This document shows positions 50,218 to 59,334 of a stretch of 64,000 nucleotides of DNA, piece by piece. The notes under the pieces were generated by a model that was given only the letters and a program-made list of their open reading frames with translations, was not told where the DNA came from and made no database searches. The stretch is taken from contig NZ_UTVH01000053.1 of NCBI RefSeq assembly GCF_900585905.1, positions 211,096 through 275,095 of the forward strand, written 5' to 3'. The first letter of the stretch is position 1. Every line of letters begins with the position of its first letter. Made by a program: the position numbers and the translations under genes. Source of the stretch: Pseudomonas viridiflava (lineage in GTDB: Bacteria > Pseudomonadota > Gammaproteobacteria > Pseudomonadales > Pseudomonadaceae).

Positions 50218-51498
50218 TTAACCCCGTTCAACCAACCCACCCAAGCCATCGAGCAATCGCTGCAGCGCGCCCTGATTTGCCTTCATGACCGCAAGCCCTG
50301 CGTCGGCCATTTCGCGAGCCTGTTGTGGTTGCTCGAACAGGCGCTGCACGCTCGCAGCCAGGTTTGTTGCATCGCTGACCTCGCACAACGCCCCGGTGCT
50401 GCGCAGCATCGCGGCGATTTCGAGGAAGTTGAACAGATGTGGCCCGCTCAATACCGGTTTCGCCAGGGCCGCCGGTTCAAGCAGATTATGGCCACCGTTG
50501 GGCACCAGGCTGCCGCCGACAAACGCGCTGTCTGCCAGTGCGTAGAGGAACAGCAGCTCGCCCATGGTATCGCCCAGCAGCACCGAGGTATCGGCCTGCA
50601 CCGGTGAGGTTGCTGAACGCCGCACCGTGGTGAAGCTCTGCTGCACACACAGCTCATGCACAGCGTTGAAGCGCTCGGGATGGCGAGGCACCAGAATCAG
50701 CAGTGCATCCGGGTGCTGGCGCAGCAACTGCCGGTGAGCCGCCAGAACAATTTCATCCTCGCCTGCGTGGGTGCTGGCCGCGATCCACACCGGGCGGCGG
50801 CTCGCCTGCCACGTTTCACGCAGTTGCGCTGCCGCAGCCAACAGTTGCGGATCTATGCTCAGGTCGAACTTGATCGAACCGGTCACCGTCACGCACTCGG
50901 CGCGGGCGCCCAGGTCACGAAAGCGCTGCGCCTCGGTTTCAGTCTGCACCGCCAACAGGCTCAGTTCACCGAGCATCGGCCGCGTCAGACGGGCAAATTT
51001 TGCATAACCCCGCGCCGAGCGCTCCGACAGCCGTGCATTGGCCAGCGCTACCGGGATGCCGCGCCTGGCGCATTGATGAATATGGTTGGGCCACAACTCG
51101 GTTTCCATGATGACGCCAAGACAGGGGCGCACATGCTCAAGAAATCGGCTGGCGGCCCACGGCAAGTCGTAGGGCAGATAGCAATGCTGAATACGCGGCT
51201 CGCTGGCGAACAATGCCTTGATGCGCTCTGAGCCGGTGGGCGTCATGCAGGTGACGGTGATCGGCAGTTGTGGATAACGCGCCAGCAACTGACGGATCAT
51301 CGGCGCCGCCGCGATACTCTCGCCCACCGACACCGCGTGGACCCAGATGCCCCCCGGCTGCATCGGCGGCAAGCCGAACGCGAAGCGCTCGCCGATGCGC
51401 TGGCGATAGGCAGGTGCCTTGCGCGCGCGCAGCCACAGTCGCAGGGCCACCAGCGGCAGGCCCAGATGAAACAGCACGGTGTATAAGGTTCTATTCAT
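50218..51498 (-). CDS. waaA: 3-deoxy-D-manno-octulosonic acid (Kdo) transferase
   Basis: The 426-aa enzyme starts MNRTLYTVLFHLGLPL at ATG 51498. A hydrophobic N-terminus anchors it to the inner membrane. The GT30 signature PGGIWVHAVSVGESIAAAPM (about 46-65) and TCMTPTGSERIK are present; a second Rossmann domain has PRHPERFN and GGSLVPNGGHNLLEPA (about 320-335). It adds two Kdo sugars to lipid IVA, the first core step. It is convergent with the TolC gene and divergent from the SMR exporter. Confidence 0.95.
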   Translation of the reverse strand: MNRTLYTVLFHLGLPLVALRLWLRARKAPAYRQRIGERFAFGLPPMQPGGIWVHAVSVGESIAAAPMIRQLLARYPQLPITVTCMTPTGSERIKALFASEPRIQHCYLPYDLPWAASRFLEHVRPCLGVIMETELWPNHIHQCARRGIPVALANARLSERSARGYAKFARLTRPMLGELSLLAVQTETEAQRFRDLGARAECVTVTGSIKFDLSIDPQLLAAAAQLRETWQASRRPVWIAASTHAGEDEIVLAAHRQLLRQHPDALLILVPRHPERFNAVHELCVQQSFTTVRRSATSPVQADTSVLLGDTMGELLFLYALADSAFVGGSLVPNGGHNLLEPAALAKPVLSGPHLFNFLEIAAMLRSTGALCEVSDATNLAASVQRLFEQPQQAREMADAGLAVMKANQGALQRLLDGLGGLVERG

Positions 51499-51631
51499 GG
51501 GCGTGGAGTTTATCAGCCAATGGCCAGTAAATGCCCAGCGCAGGGCCAACCCTTGGCAAAGCCTGCGGTATTGAATTTATTGTTTTGCCGACCAGTCTAG
51601 AATGCTCGGCCATTGAGAGAGATTATCCGTC

Positions 51632-51964
51632 ATGCCTGCTTACTACCTGTTGGCCATTGCTATCTGCGCCGAAGTGATCGGCACCGTCTCGATGAAAGCG
51701 GTCAAGGGCCTGAGTACACCCATCCCCTTGCTGCTGGTGATCTGCGGTTACGCCATTGCCTTCTGGATGCTGATTCTGGTGGTGCGCACCATTCCGGTGG
51801 GCATCGCTTATGCCGTCTGGGCCGGGATGGGTATTGTCATGGTCAGCATCGCCGCGCTTTTTATCTACGGCCAGAAACTCGATGTACCGGCGATGCTCGG
51901 CATGGCGCTGATCGTGCTGGGCGTGATCGTCATTCAGCTGTTTTCGAAAACCGCCGGGCATTGA
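51632..51964 (+). CDS. Small multidrug resistance (SMR) exporter, EmrE type
   Basis: The 110-aa protein has four membrane helices. Helix 1 holds the essential glutamate (ICAEVIGTVSMKAVKGL, about 10-26), and AYAVWAGMGIVMV (about 59-71) has the conserved Tyr and Trp. The C-terminus ends LIVLGVIVIQLFSKTAGH. SMR dimers exchange protons for quaternary ammonium compounds or other small cations; the substrate here is not known. It has a GAGAGA ribosome-binding site. The next gene follows after 49 bp with its own TATAAT box, so co-transcription is not certain. Confidence 0.9.
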   Translation: MPAYYLLAIAICAEVIGTVSMKAVKGLSTPIPLLLVICGYAIAFWMLILVVRTIPVGIAYAVWAGMGIVMVSIAALFIYGQKLDVPAMLGMALIVLGVIVIQLFSKTAGH

Positions 51965-52013
51965 TATCGATCGCCTCTATAATGGCCGCATTCTTTCGGC
52001 CACCGAGGTGCTC

Positions 52014-53189
52014 ATGCCTTCTGTAATTTCCACTGACGTGCTGATCGTCGGTGCTGGCGTTGCCGGGCTCTGGCTCAATGCGCGGTTGCGCAACCAGGGT
52101 TATTCAACCGTTCTGGTGGAAAACGCCAGCCTGGGTGGCGGGCAAAGCCTGAAGTCTCAAGGCATCATTCATGGCGGCGCCAAATACGCGCTGCACGGCG
52201 CGTTGTCTGGCGCCTCCGAAGCCATTGCCGACATGCCCCGCCGCTGGCGCGAAGCCCTGGCCGGAACCGGCGAACTGGATCTTGGCGGTGTGCGCCTGTT
52301 ATCCCAGGCCCATTACCTGTGGTCGCCGGGCACCTTGGCGGGCAACCTCACCAGCTTCTTCGCCAGCAAGGCCGTGCGCGGCCGGGTCGATCAGGTCAAG
52401 GGCGACGAGCTGCCCCCAGCGCTGCAAAACCCCGGATTCAAAGGCAAGGTCTATCGCCTGGCCGAACTGGTGGTCGACGTGCCCAGCCTGATCGAACGCC
52501 TGGCGCAACTGGCCGGTGACAGCCTGCTGGCGGGCCACGACCTTGAACCGCTGCAAGAAGGCACTGCGCTGACTGGCTTGCGGGTCGATGGCCGCGAGGT
52601 TCGTGCCCAGCGCGTGGTGCTGTGCGCAGGTGCAGGCACCGCCGATCTGCTGAAAAAACTGGGGGTTTCGCAACCCGCCATGCAGCGTCGCGCATTGCAT
52701 ATGGTGTTTGCCAAGGGTCCGGGGCTCAAGCCGCTGTATGCCCATTGCCTGGGCGGTGGGCCGAAGCCGCGCCTGACCGTGACCACGCATCCGGCTGCCA
52801 ACGGCGAGTGGGTCTGGTATGTGGGCGGCGATATTGCCGAGGCCGATGGCGTCGCTCGCCAGCCCGAAGAACAGATCGCCACCGTGAAAAAAGAACTCGG
52901 CACTTTGCTGCCGTGGATCAATCTCAGTGAAGTGAAGTGGGCGACATTGCGGGTTGATCGCGCCGAGCCGGCGCAGTCCGGTCTGGTGCGGCCTGACAAC
53001 GCGTTTGTCGATGTGCAGGGCAGCCTGATGGTCGGCTGGCCCACCAAGCTCGCCCTGGCCCCCGATTTTTCCGATCGGGTGCTGGCCGAACTGGCCAGGG
53101 CGCAGGTCCAGCCAACGACGCAGCCGCCGCTGATCGACGTACCGCGCCCGCCACTGGCGCCGCCAGTCTGGGATCAATTGCTGCCATGA
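52014..53189 (+). CDS. FAD-dependent oxidoreductase (DAO/GlpD-like)
   Basis: The 391-aa protein starts at ATG 52014. The N-terminal Rossmann motif is VLIVGAGVAGLWLNARLRNQG (about 8-28), a GxGxxG dinucleotide fold. A second flavin segment, LCAGAGTADLLKKLG, lies at about 204-218. The protein resembles the DAO superfamily of amine/amino-acid oxidoreductases, but no substrate can be read from it. A TATAAT box lies at 51978-51983. The aldo/keto reductase gene starts 10 bp downstream, so the two almost surely form an operon. Confidence 0.82.
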   Translation: MPSVISTDVLIVGAGVAGLWLNARLRNQGYSTVLVENASLGGGQSLKSQGIIHGGAKYALHGALSGASEAIADMPRRWREALAGTGELDLGGVRLLSQAHYLWSPGTLAGNLTSFFASKAVRGRVDQVKGDELPPALQNPGFKGKVYRLAELVVDVPSLIERLAQLAGDSLLAGHDLEPLQEGTALTGLRVDGREVRAQRVVLCAGAGTADLLKKLGVSQPAMQRRALHMVFAKGPGLKPLYAHCLGGGPKPRLTVTTHPAANGEWVWYVGGDIAEADGVARQPEEQIATVKKELGTLLPWINLSEVKWATLRVDRAEPAQSGLVRPDNAFVDVQGSLMVGWPTKLALAPDFSDRVLAELARAQVQPTTQPPLIDVPRPPLAPPVWDQLLP

Positions 53190-53199
53190 GTACCTCGCC

Positions 53200-54015
53200 A
53201 TGACTGTAAAAAGCCTTCACGACTTGCACCGCCCCCTGGGCAACACCGGCCTGCGGGTGTCACCCCTGGGCCTGGGCACGGTCAAACTGGGCCGCGACCA
53301 GGGTGTCAAATACCCCAGCGGTTTCACCATCCCGGATGACCAGCAGAGCAAAATGTTGCTGAACATGGCGAAGGACATGGGCATCAACCTGATCGACACC
53401 GCCCCTGCCTACGGCACCAGCGAAGAACGCCTCGGCCCGCTGTTGCGCGGCCAGCGCCAGGACTGGGTGATCGTCAGCAAAGTGGGCGAAGAATTCGAAC
53501 AGGGCCAGTCACGTCATGACTTCAGCGCGGCCCATGCGCGAATGTCGGTGGAACGCAGTCTGAAACGTCTGGAAACGGATTTCATCGACCTGGTGCTGGT
53601 GCATTCAGACGGCAACGACCTGGCGATCCTCAATGACAGCGAGGTGTACCAGACGCTGGCGCAGCTCAAGGATGAAGGCAAGATCCGCGGCTTCGGTTTT
53701 TCCGGCAAGACAGTGGAAGGCGGCCTGCTGGCCCTGCGCGACGGCGACTGCGCCATGGTCACGTTCAATCTTGATGAACAAGCCGAGAAGCCAGTACTGG
53801 ACTACGCCGCCGCCCATGGCAAAGGCATTCTGGTGAAGAAGGCGCTGGCCAGCGGGCATGTGTGCATGGGCCCGGGTATCGATCCGGTGAAAGCCAGTTT
53901 CGAGTTGCTGTTCGCCCACCCAGGCGTTGCCAGTGCTATTGTCGGGACCATCAACCCGCTACATCTGGCTCACAACGTCGCCACTGCTGCTCAGGTGCTT
54001 CGCCGTCCAGCCTGA
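53200..54015 (+). CDS. Aldo/keto reductase family protein
   Basis: The 271-aa protein has the AKR barrel: LGLGTVKLGRDQG (about 21-33), INLIDTAPAYGTSEERLGPLL (about 64-84, catalytic Asp and Tyr), WVIVSKVG (about 90-97, catalytic Lys) and DFIDLVLVHSDGND (about 126-139, catalytic His). It is somewhat shorter than typical AKRs (about 300-330). It is tightly linked to the FAD oxidoreductase upstream and the Nudix-like gene 36 bp downstream, so a shared pathway is likely, but its substrate is unknown. Confidence 0.87.
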   Translation: MTVKSLHDLHRPLGNTGLRVSPLGLGTVKLGRDQGVKYPSGFTIPDDQQSKMLLNMAKDMGINLIDTAPAYGTSEERLGPLLRGQRQDWVIVSKVGEEFEQGQSRHDFSAAHARMSVERSLKRLETDFIDLVLVHSDGNDLAILNDSEVYQTLAQLKDEGKIRGFGFSGKTVEGGLLALRDGDCAMVTFNLDEQAEKPVLDYAAAHGKGILVKKALASGHVCMGPGIDPVKASFELLFAHPGVASAIVGTINPLHLAHNVATAAQVLRRPA

Positions 54016-54051
54016 TGTAGGCGGCCGACCCCAACGCAAGAAGGAGCCGAT

Positions 54052-55008
54052 ATGCCGCGAACCCTGATCCGAAAGAACCCCAGCAACTTCAAGACCCTGC
54101 CGCTGTTTGTCGAAGCCACCCCTGAAGGCCTGAGCTATCAGAGCATCGGCATGCCGCTGAACTTCGCTCAAACCCTGCAGCGTCGGCGCAAGATAGAGGT
54201 GGCAGATCCTGAGCGCTTTTCCACCGAGCTGGCCAACCTCGGCGTCTCTGTAAGACTGACCTTGAACTGGCAGAACCGCGACTACTGGGTGCTGGTGCGC
54301 CAGCGGCGTCAGGACCGCGGCGATGTCGTGCTCAAGCTCATCTCCGGCTATGTCCCGGCCCATGAACTGAATCTGCCGCTGCACACGGCCATTCAGGAAG
54401 TCGCCGAAGAATGCCTGATCGAAACCCCCCAAGGCTGGCTGGGCGGTCGTTTCAACGATACCTGGCTACCGGCGCCGTACGCATCCGCACTGCATTACCG
54501 CGAAGCCCTGCCCTTTCGCCTAAGCCCGCTGTCCGGCTCGGCACGTCCGGTGCGCTGCGCCAGCATGACCCTGATCGAACGCCCCCACGCTTACGTGCAC
54601 CTGCCTACGGCTTCGCTGCAATTGATCTACGATATGCGCCTTGAGGTGCCGAAAGAGGCACGGCCGCTGAGCCTTTTCCATGTCGACGAGTGCCTGGAAG
54701 AAAACCAGCTGGTCGCCCGCCTTAATCGCAGCAAACCTGATCTGTACCTGATGCCCCTGGAAAATGGCGCACCCTTGCCCGAGCTGTATACGCTCAAGCG
54801 CGACAAGCTGACCCCCGTTGGCACTCGCGGGCTGTATCTGGCGGAGAGTTTTGCGGCGCAGGAGGGGTGGGTGGTACGTGACGAAAGGATTCGCTGGAAG
54901 GACTGGCTGCGCCAGCAGGGCCTCACCCCGCCGCCCAAGAAAACTGGCCTCAAACGCCTGACCGGCAAGGCCAGGCAACTACTGCAGATGGTCACGTTCA
55001 AGGGCTGA
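54052..55008 (+). CDS. Conserved protein with a degenerate Nudix-box-like motif
   Basis: The 318-aa soluble protein starts MPRTLIRKNPSNFKTLPLFV with an AAGGAG ribosome-binding site. Around residues 108-132 it reads LISGYVPAHE, a variable loop, then QEVAEECLIE. This matches the Nudix G-x5-E ... REVxEExG pattern except that the loop is two residues longer, Arg is Gln, and the last Gly is Leu. The rest has no motif that I know. Pseudomonas annotations often call this family a metal ABC transporter ATPase, but I see no Walker motif. The true activity is unclear. Confidence 0.6.
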   Translation: MPRTLIRKNPSNFKTLPLFVEATPEGLSYQSIGMPLNFAQTLQRRRKIEVADPERFSTELANLGVSVRLTLNWQNRDYWVLVRQRRQDRGDVVLKLISGYVPAHELNLPLHTAIQEVAEECLIETPQGWLGGRFNDTWLPAPYASALHYREALPFRLSPLSGSARPVRCASMTLIERPHAYVHLPTASLQLIYDMRLEVPKEARPLSLFHVDECLEENQLVARLNRSKPDLYLMPLENGAPLPELYTLKRDKLTPVGTRGLYLAESFAAQEGWVVRDERIRWKDWLRQQGLTPPPKKTGLKRLTGKARQLLQMVTFKG

Positions 55009-55027
55009 GCGGCTGGAAATCAGGCAT

Positions 55028-55103
55028 GTAGGAGCTAACTTGTTAGCGAAGCGGCGAGTCAAGAGCACGCCATCGCTGCCTCGCGTTGCTCGTGAGCTCC
55101 TAC
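55028..55103. repeat. REPIN (inverted REP pair)
   Basis: GTAGGAGCTAACTTGTTAGCG is followed after a spacer by CATCGCTGCCTCGCGTTGCT and an ending GAGCTCCTAC. The right arm is nearly identical to 39000-39034. It lies between the convergent Nudix-like gene and hldE. Confidence 0.85.
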
Positions 55104-55203
55104 AGATTTTGATTCCGCAAGAGCTGCAGAAGGCTGCGAAGGCGGTGTATCAGGCAGCCCGCTATCGCCGCCTCACGCTACAGATCCCGGACGACAACCA
55201 CCG

Positions 55204-56625
55204 TTACTGGCTACGAATCTTCTCGACGATGGCCGTCGTGGAGCTGTTTTCCACCAACCCGAGCACCCGCACTTCGCCGCCGTAGGCCTGAACAATGTCA
55301 GCGCCCACCACCTGATCAATACCGTAGTCACCGCCTTTGACCAGAACGTCAGGCTTGACGTGGCTCAGCAGGTGTTCCGGCGTGCCCTCGGAAAAACTGA
55401 TGACCCAATCCACCGCGCCCAGTCCCGCCAGCACCGCCATACGCCGGTCGACGCTGTTGATCGGACGGCCCGGTCCCTTCAGGCGGCTGACCGAGGCGTC
55501 ATCGTTGACTGCCACAATCAGTCGATCACCCTGCGCCCTCGCCTGCTCCAGATAGGTCACATGGCCAGCATGGAGAATGTCGAAGCAGCCGTTGGTGAAG
55601 ACAATTCGTTCGTTGTGCGCGCGGGCATCGTCGATGGCCAGGAGCAACTGTTCAAGGCTCAGCACCCCACGCTCCGAACCTTCCTCTCGCTGTATCGCCC
55701 GGCGCAGTTCAGGCGCGCTGATGGCCGCAGTACCCAGTTTGCCGACGACGATGCCCGCCGCCAGATTGGCCAGCGCCACGGCATGGGGCAGCTCCTCACC
55801 CGCTGCCATGGCCGCCGCGAGCGTGGAAATCACTGTGTCGCCAGCGCCGGTGACGTCGAACACTTCCCGCGCCCGGGCAGGCAGGTGCAACGCCGGGTGG
55901 CCGGGGCGCAGCAGCGTCATGCCATGCTCGCCGCGAGTGACCAGCAGCGCGCCCAGTTCAAGCTCGCTCATCAGCTGTGCGCCCTTGGCGACCAGTTCGG
56001 CTTCATCGACGCAATGGCCAACGATGGCCTCGAACTCACTCAGATTGGGCGTAATGACGCTGGCACCGCGATAGATCGCAAAATCCTTGCCCTTGGGATC
56101 GGCCAACACCGGAATGCCACGGTCCCGCGCCGCCTTGATCAGCACCTGATGGTTTTTCAGCGCGCCCTTGCCGTAATCGGACAGCACCAGCACCTTGATG
56201 CCTTCAAGCAGCGATTCCACCTCGCGGCCCAGCGCCGCAGCGTCAGTGGCGAAGGGTTCTTCAAAGTCGATGCGTAGCAGTTGCTGGTGGCGACTCATGA
56301 CCCGCAGTTTGACGATGGTCGGCTGGCTGGCAATACGCTGAAACCGCGCCAGCACGCCGGCGGCCTTGAGGCTGTTGCTCAGGCTCTCGGCGGCTTCGTC
56401 TTCCCCGGTAACCCCCACCAGTGATGCAGGGGCACCCAAGGCAGCGATGTTCAGGGCAACGTTGGCGGCACCACCGGGACGATCCTCGATCTGCTCGACC
56501 TTGACCACCGGTACCGGTGCCTCGGGAGAAATCCGGGAGGTACCGCCATGCCAGTAACGGTCGAGCATGACATCGCCCACTACCAAGACAGGCGCCTGAT
56601 CGAAACGCGGCATGGACAACTTCAT
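55204..56625 (-). CDS. hldE: Bifunctional heptose-7-phosphate kinase / heptose-1-phosphate adenylyltransferase
   Basis: The 473-aa enzyme has an N-terminal ribokinase-like domain (PGGAANVALNIAALG, about 49-63; DVTGAGDTVISTLAAAMAAG, about 257-276) and a C-terminal nucleotidyltransferase domain with the HxGH motif in TNGCFDILHAGHVTYL (about 345-360). The two domains supply steps to ADP-heptose for the LPS inner core. The start ATG 56625 (MKLSMPRFDQ) is preferred over MPRFDQ. It lies 120 bp after msbA on the same strand, so a shared transcript is possible. Confidence 0.95.
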   Translation of the reverse strand: MKLSMPRFDQAPVLVVGDVMLDRYWHGGTSRISPEAPVPVVKVEQIEDRPGGAANVALNIAALGAPASLVGVTGEDEAAESLSNSLKAAGVLARFQRIASQPTIVKLRVMSRHQQLLRIDFEEPFATDAAALGREVESLLEGIKVLVLSDYGKGALKNHQVLIKAARDRGIPVLADPKGKDFAIYRGASVITPNLSEFEAIVGHCVDEAELVAKGAQLMSELELGALLVTRGEHGMTLLRPGHPALHLPARAREVFDVTGAGDTVISTLAAAMAAGEELPHAVALANLAAGIVVGKLGTAAISAPELRRAIQREEGSERGVLSLEQLLLAIDDARAHNERIVFTNGCFDILHAGHVTYLEQARAQGDRLIVAVNDDASVSRLKGPGRPINSVDRRMAVLAGLGAVDWVISFSEGTPEHLLSHVKPDVLVKGGDYGIDQVVGADIVQAYGGEVRVLGLVENSSTTAIVEKIRSQ

Positions 56626-56745
56626 CGAACAACCCACATACAAAATGAACAGGGTCGCGATATTAGCACAGGGAAAAGCATCGACCGATTTCAATCCTGG
56701 CAGTCAATCCCGGTCGAGCTGCCATGGCACCTCAACCGGCATCCG

Positions 56746-58551
56746 TCATAGGGCTGGCGTCACCGGGTCGCCTTCTGCGAACTCCTTGGCGTGCAGACGG
56801 GCGTAGTAGCCATTCTTCGCCAGCAGCTCAACATGGGTACCACGTTCGACAATCTGGCCGTCGTCCATCACCAGGATCAGGTCGGCTTTCTCGATGGTGC
56901 TCAGGCGATGAGCGATCACCAGGGTCGTGCGGTTCTTCACTACATGGTCCAGCGCCGCCTGGATATGACGCTCTGACTCGGTATCCAGGGCCGAGGTCGC
57001 TTCGTCGAGAATCAACAGTGGCGCGTCCTTGAGCAAGGCACGAGCAATTGCAACGCGCTGGCGCTGTCCGCCAGACAGCAGTACGCCGTTTTCGCCAACC
57101 AGGGTTTCATAGCCCTGAGGCATCTTCACGATGAATTCTTCGGCGTACGCTTCGCGAGCGGCGTGGTGCACCGCATCGGTGGGCGCGCCAGCCAGGTCGC
57201 CGTAGGCGATGTTGTTGGTCACTGTGTCGTTGAACAAGGTGACCTGCTGGGTCACCAGGGCGATTTGCCGACGCAGGTTGCGCAGGGTGAAATCCTCGAC
57301 ACGTACGTCATCGAGCAGAATCTGCCCCTGCTCATGCTGATAGAAACGCGGGATCAAGCCCGCCAGCGTCGACTTGCCGCTGCCCGAACGCCCCACCAGC
57401 GCGACCATTTGCCCAGGCTCGACGATAAAACTGATGTCGTTGAGCACCTTCTTGTCGCTTCCCGGGTATTGGAAGCTGAGATTGCGCACTTCAATACGCC
57501 CAGCCAGACGCTCATGCTCAATCACGCCCTGGTCGACTTCTACCGGCTCATCCAGCTGCTCAAAAATACTTTCGGCACCCGCCACGCCTTTCTGGATGGT
57601 CGAGCTGACCTCCGAAAGCTGGCGAATGGGTTTGGGCAGCAGGCCAGCCATAGTGATATAGGCCACCAGGTCGCCCGGCGAAGCATCGCCGCGCAGATAA
57701 AGGACCAGGAACATGACCACGGCCATCGCACTGTAGGTCACCAGCTGCAACATCGGCGTGTACACCGCGCCGGTCTTGGTCATGGCCAGTTGTTTCTCGG
57801 TATTGCTCAGGCTCGCCTGCTCGAAGCGCACCTTTTCATAGTGTTCGCCGCCAAAGCTGCGGACCACGCGGTAACCCTGGATCGTCTCAGAGGCAACGTG
57901 AGTCACATCCCCCATGGACACCTGGATTTTCTTGCTTTGCTTACGGAATTTACGACTGGTGCTGTTCACCATCATGCCGATCACCGGCAGGATAGCCAGC
58001 ATTACCAAAGTAAGCTTCCAGTTCATCCAGACCAGGGTGCAGAACAGGAAAATCACTGTCATGCCTTCGCGGATAACCACCTTGATCGCATCGGTGGCAG
58101 CACCGGTAACCATGGTGACATTGAAGGTGATACGGGAAATCAGGTGGCCAGAGTTGTTCTTGTCGAAGAAACGGTTTGGCAACACCAACAACTTGTTGAA
58201 CAGCACCACACGCAGATCGTGGACCAGCCCCAGGGAAACCCGGGCCAGAAAGAAGTTACCCAGGAAGGAACCCACGCCCTGCCAGGCCGCGATCAGCACG
58301 ATCATCAGCGGCACGGTTTCCAGCAATTGCAACTTGCCCAGATAGGGGTTGCCGGGAAACAGGCTGGCCTCGGGATTCGCCAGGCCGTCGACGAAATACT
58401 TGAGGATATAAGCGAGCATCGGCTGAGTCGATGCGAAGATCAGGAACCCGACGATACTTAGAATGAACAGACCCACATAAGGCCGTACGTAAGTCAGGAG
58501 GCGAAAGTAAATCGCCAGCGTCGACTGGGTTTTCGGTTCAGGACTGCTCAT
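56746..58551 (-). CDS. msbA: Lipid A export ABC transporter MsbA
   Basis: The 601-aa half-transporter has six membrane helices (about 20-325; first VGLFILSIVGFLIFASTQPML) and an ABC domain with Walker A GRSGSGKSTL (about 389), signature LSGGQRQRV (about 493), and Walker B LLILDEATSALD. As a dimer it flips core-lipid A across the inner membrane. Its start, ATG 58551, follows a TATGAT box at 58581-58586 (minus strand). hldE lies downstream, a usual Pseudomonas arrangement. Confidence 0.95.
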   Translation of the reverse strand: MSSPEPKTQSTLAIYFRLLTYVRPYVGLFILSIVGFLIFASTQPMLAYILKYFVDGLANPEASLFPGNPYLGKLQLLETVPLMIVLIAAWQGVGSFLGNFFLARVSLGLVHDLRVVLFNKLLVLPNRFFDKNNSGHLISRITFNVTMVTGAATDAIKVVIREGMTVIFLFCTLVWMNWKLTLVMLAILPVIGMMVNSTSRKFRKQSKKIQVSMGDVTHVASETIQGYRVVRSFGGEHYEKVRFEQASLSNTEKQLAMTKTGAVYTPMLQLVTYSAMAVVMFLVLYLRGDASPGDLVAYITMAGLLPKPIRQLSEVSSTIQKGVAGAESIFEQLDEPVEVDQGVIEHERLAGRIEVRNLSFQYPGSDKKVLNDISFIVEPGQMVALVGRSGSGKSTLAGLIPRFYQHEQGQILLDDVRVEDFTLRNLRRQIALVTQQVTLFNDTVTNNIAYGDLAGAPTDAVHHAAREAYAEEFIVKMPQGYETLVGENGVLLSGGQRQRVAIARALLKDAPLLILDEATSALDTESERHIQAALDHVVKNRTTLVIAHRLSTIEKADLILVMDDGQIVERGTHVELLAKNGYYARLHAKEFAEGDPVTPAL

Positions 58552-58675
58552 GGGAATCCGCGCAAATCAGTAAGGCGCGGATCATATCACAGGCCTCTTC
58601 GCCCCAAAAAACATGAGCAGGGGCCCGCTTTGCATCAAGTCGGTTAAGATAACGGGCTATTGATGGGAGTCAGGC

Positions 58676-59332
58676 ATGCAAGTAATCGATCACAACACCT
58701 ATGAGGCACTGCGCGCCGACGCGCAGGTGCTGGAAGCCGATGGTTCTGGCGACAAGGTGCTCCGGTTGACCGATGGTTGCATGCTCAAACTGTTCCGGCG
58801 CAAGCGCCTGCTCAGTTCGGCGCTGTTCTACCCCTATGCACAACGCTTCGCCAACAACGCCCGCGCACTGCAGCAACGGGACATCCCCTGCCCGCGCATC
58901 ATTGCGGTGTATCGCATCCCCAGCATTACGCGGGATGCGGTGTACTACAGCCCGCTGGCCGGGCAAACCATAAGGCAGTTGAAACTCGCAAAGGCCGATG
59001 CCGACGCCTTGCGTGGGCGTCTGGGCTGCTTCGTTGCGCAACTGCATGAGAAGGGCGTGTACTTTCGCTCGCTGCACTTTGGCAACGTCGTTCTGACACC
59101 TGAAAACACCTTGGGCTTGATCGACATTGCCGACCTGAACTGTCAGTCATCCCCCTTGAGCCAGAACAAGCGGCGCCGCAACTTCAGCCATCTGCGCCGC
59201 TATGCTCAGGATCGGCAATGGCTGCTGGGCGATGATGCCGGGGAAGCTTTTTTCAACGGCTATAGCCAGGGCTTGCCGACAGGCAGACACCAGGCGCCAC
59301 TGATTGAGCGCCTGCGGCAGCTACTGGACTGA
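58676..59332 (+). CDS. Kinase-fold protein, possible LPS-core kinase or toluene-tolerance-like protein
   Basis: The 218-aa protein shows a compact kinase-like pattern: VLRLTDGCMLKLFRRKR (about 28-44, possible ATP-binding Lys), GVYFRSLHFGNVVLTP (about 126-141, H-x2-N catalytic-loop-like) and LGLIDIADL (about 146-154, DFG-equivalent D). This resembles WaaP/YrbL/InaA-type kinases. It sits between msbA and LPS glycosyltransferases, which fits core phosphorylation, but is too short to be WaaP. Some Pseudomonas annotations name the family a toluene tolerance protein. No activity is shown. Confidence 0.6.
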   Translation: MQVIDHNTYEALRADAQVLEADGSGDKVLRLTDGCMLKLFRRKRLLSSALFYPYAQRFANNARALQQRDIPCPRIIAVYRIPSITRDAVYYSPLAGQTIRQLKLAKADADALRGRLGCFVAQLHEKGVYFRSLHFGNVVLTPENTLGLIDIADLNCQSSPLSQNKRRRNFSHLRRYAQDRQWLLGDDAGEAFFNGYSQGLPTGRHQAPLIERLRQLLD

Positions 59333-59334
59333 TC

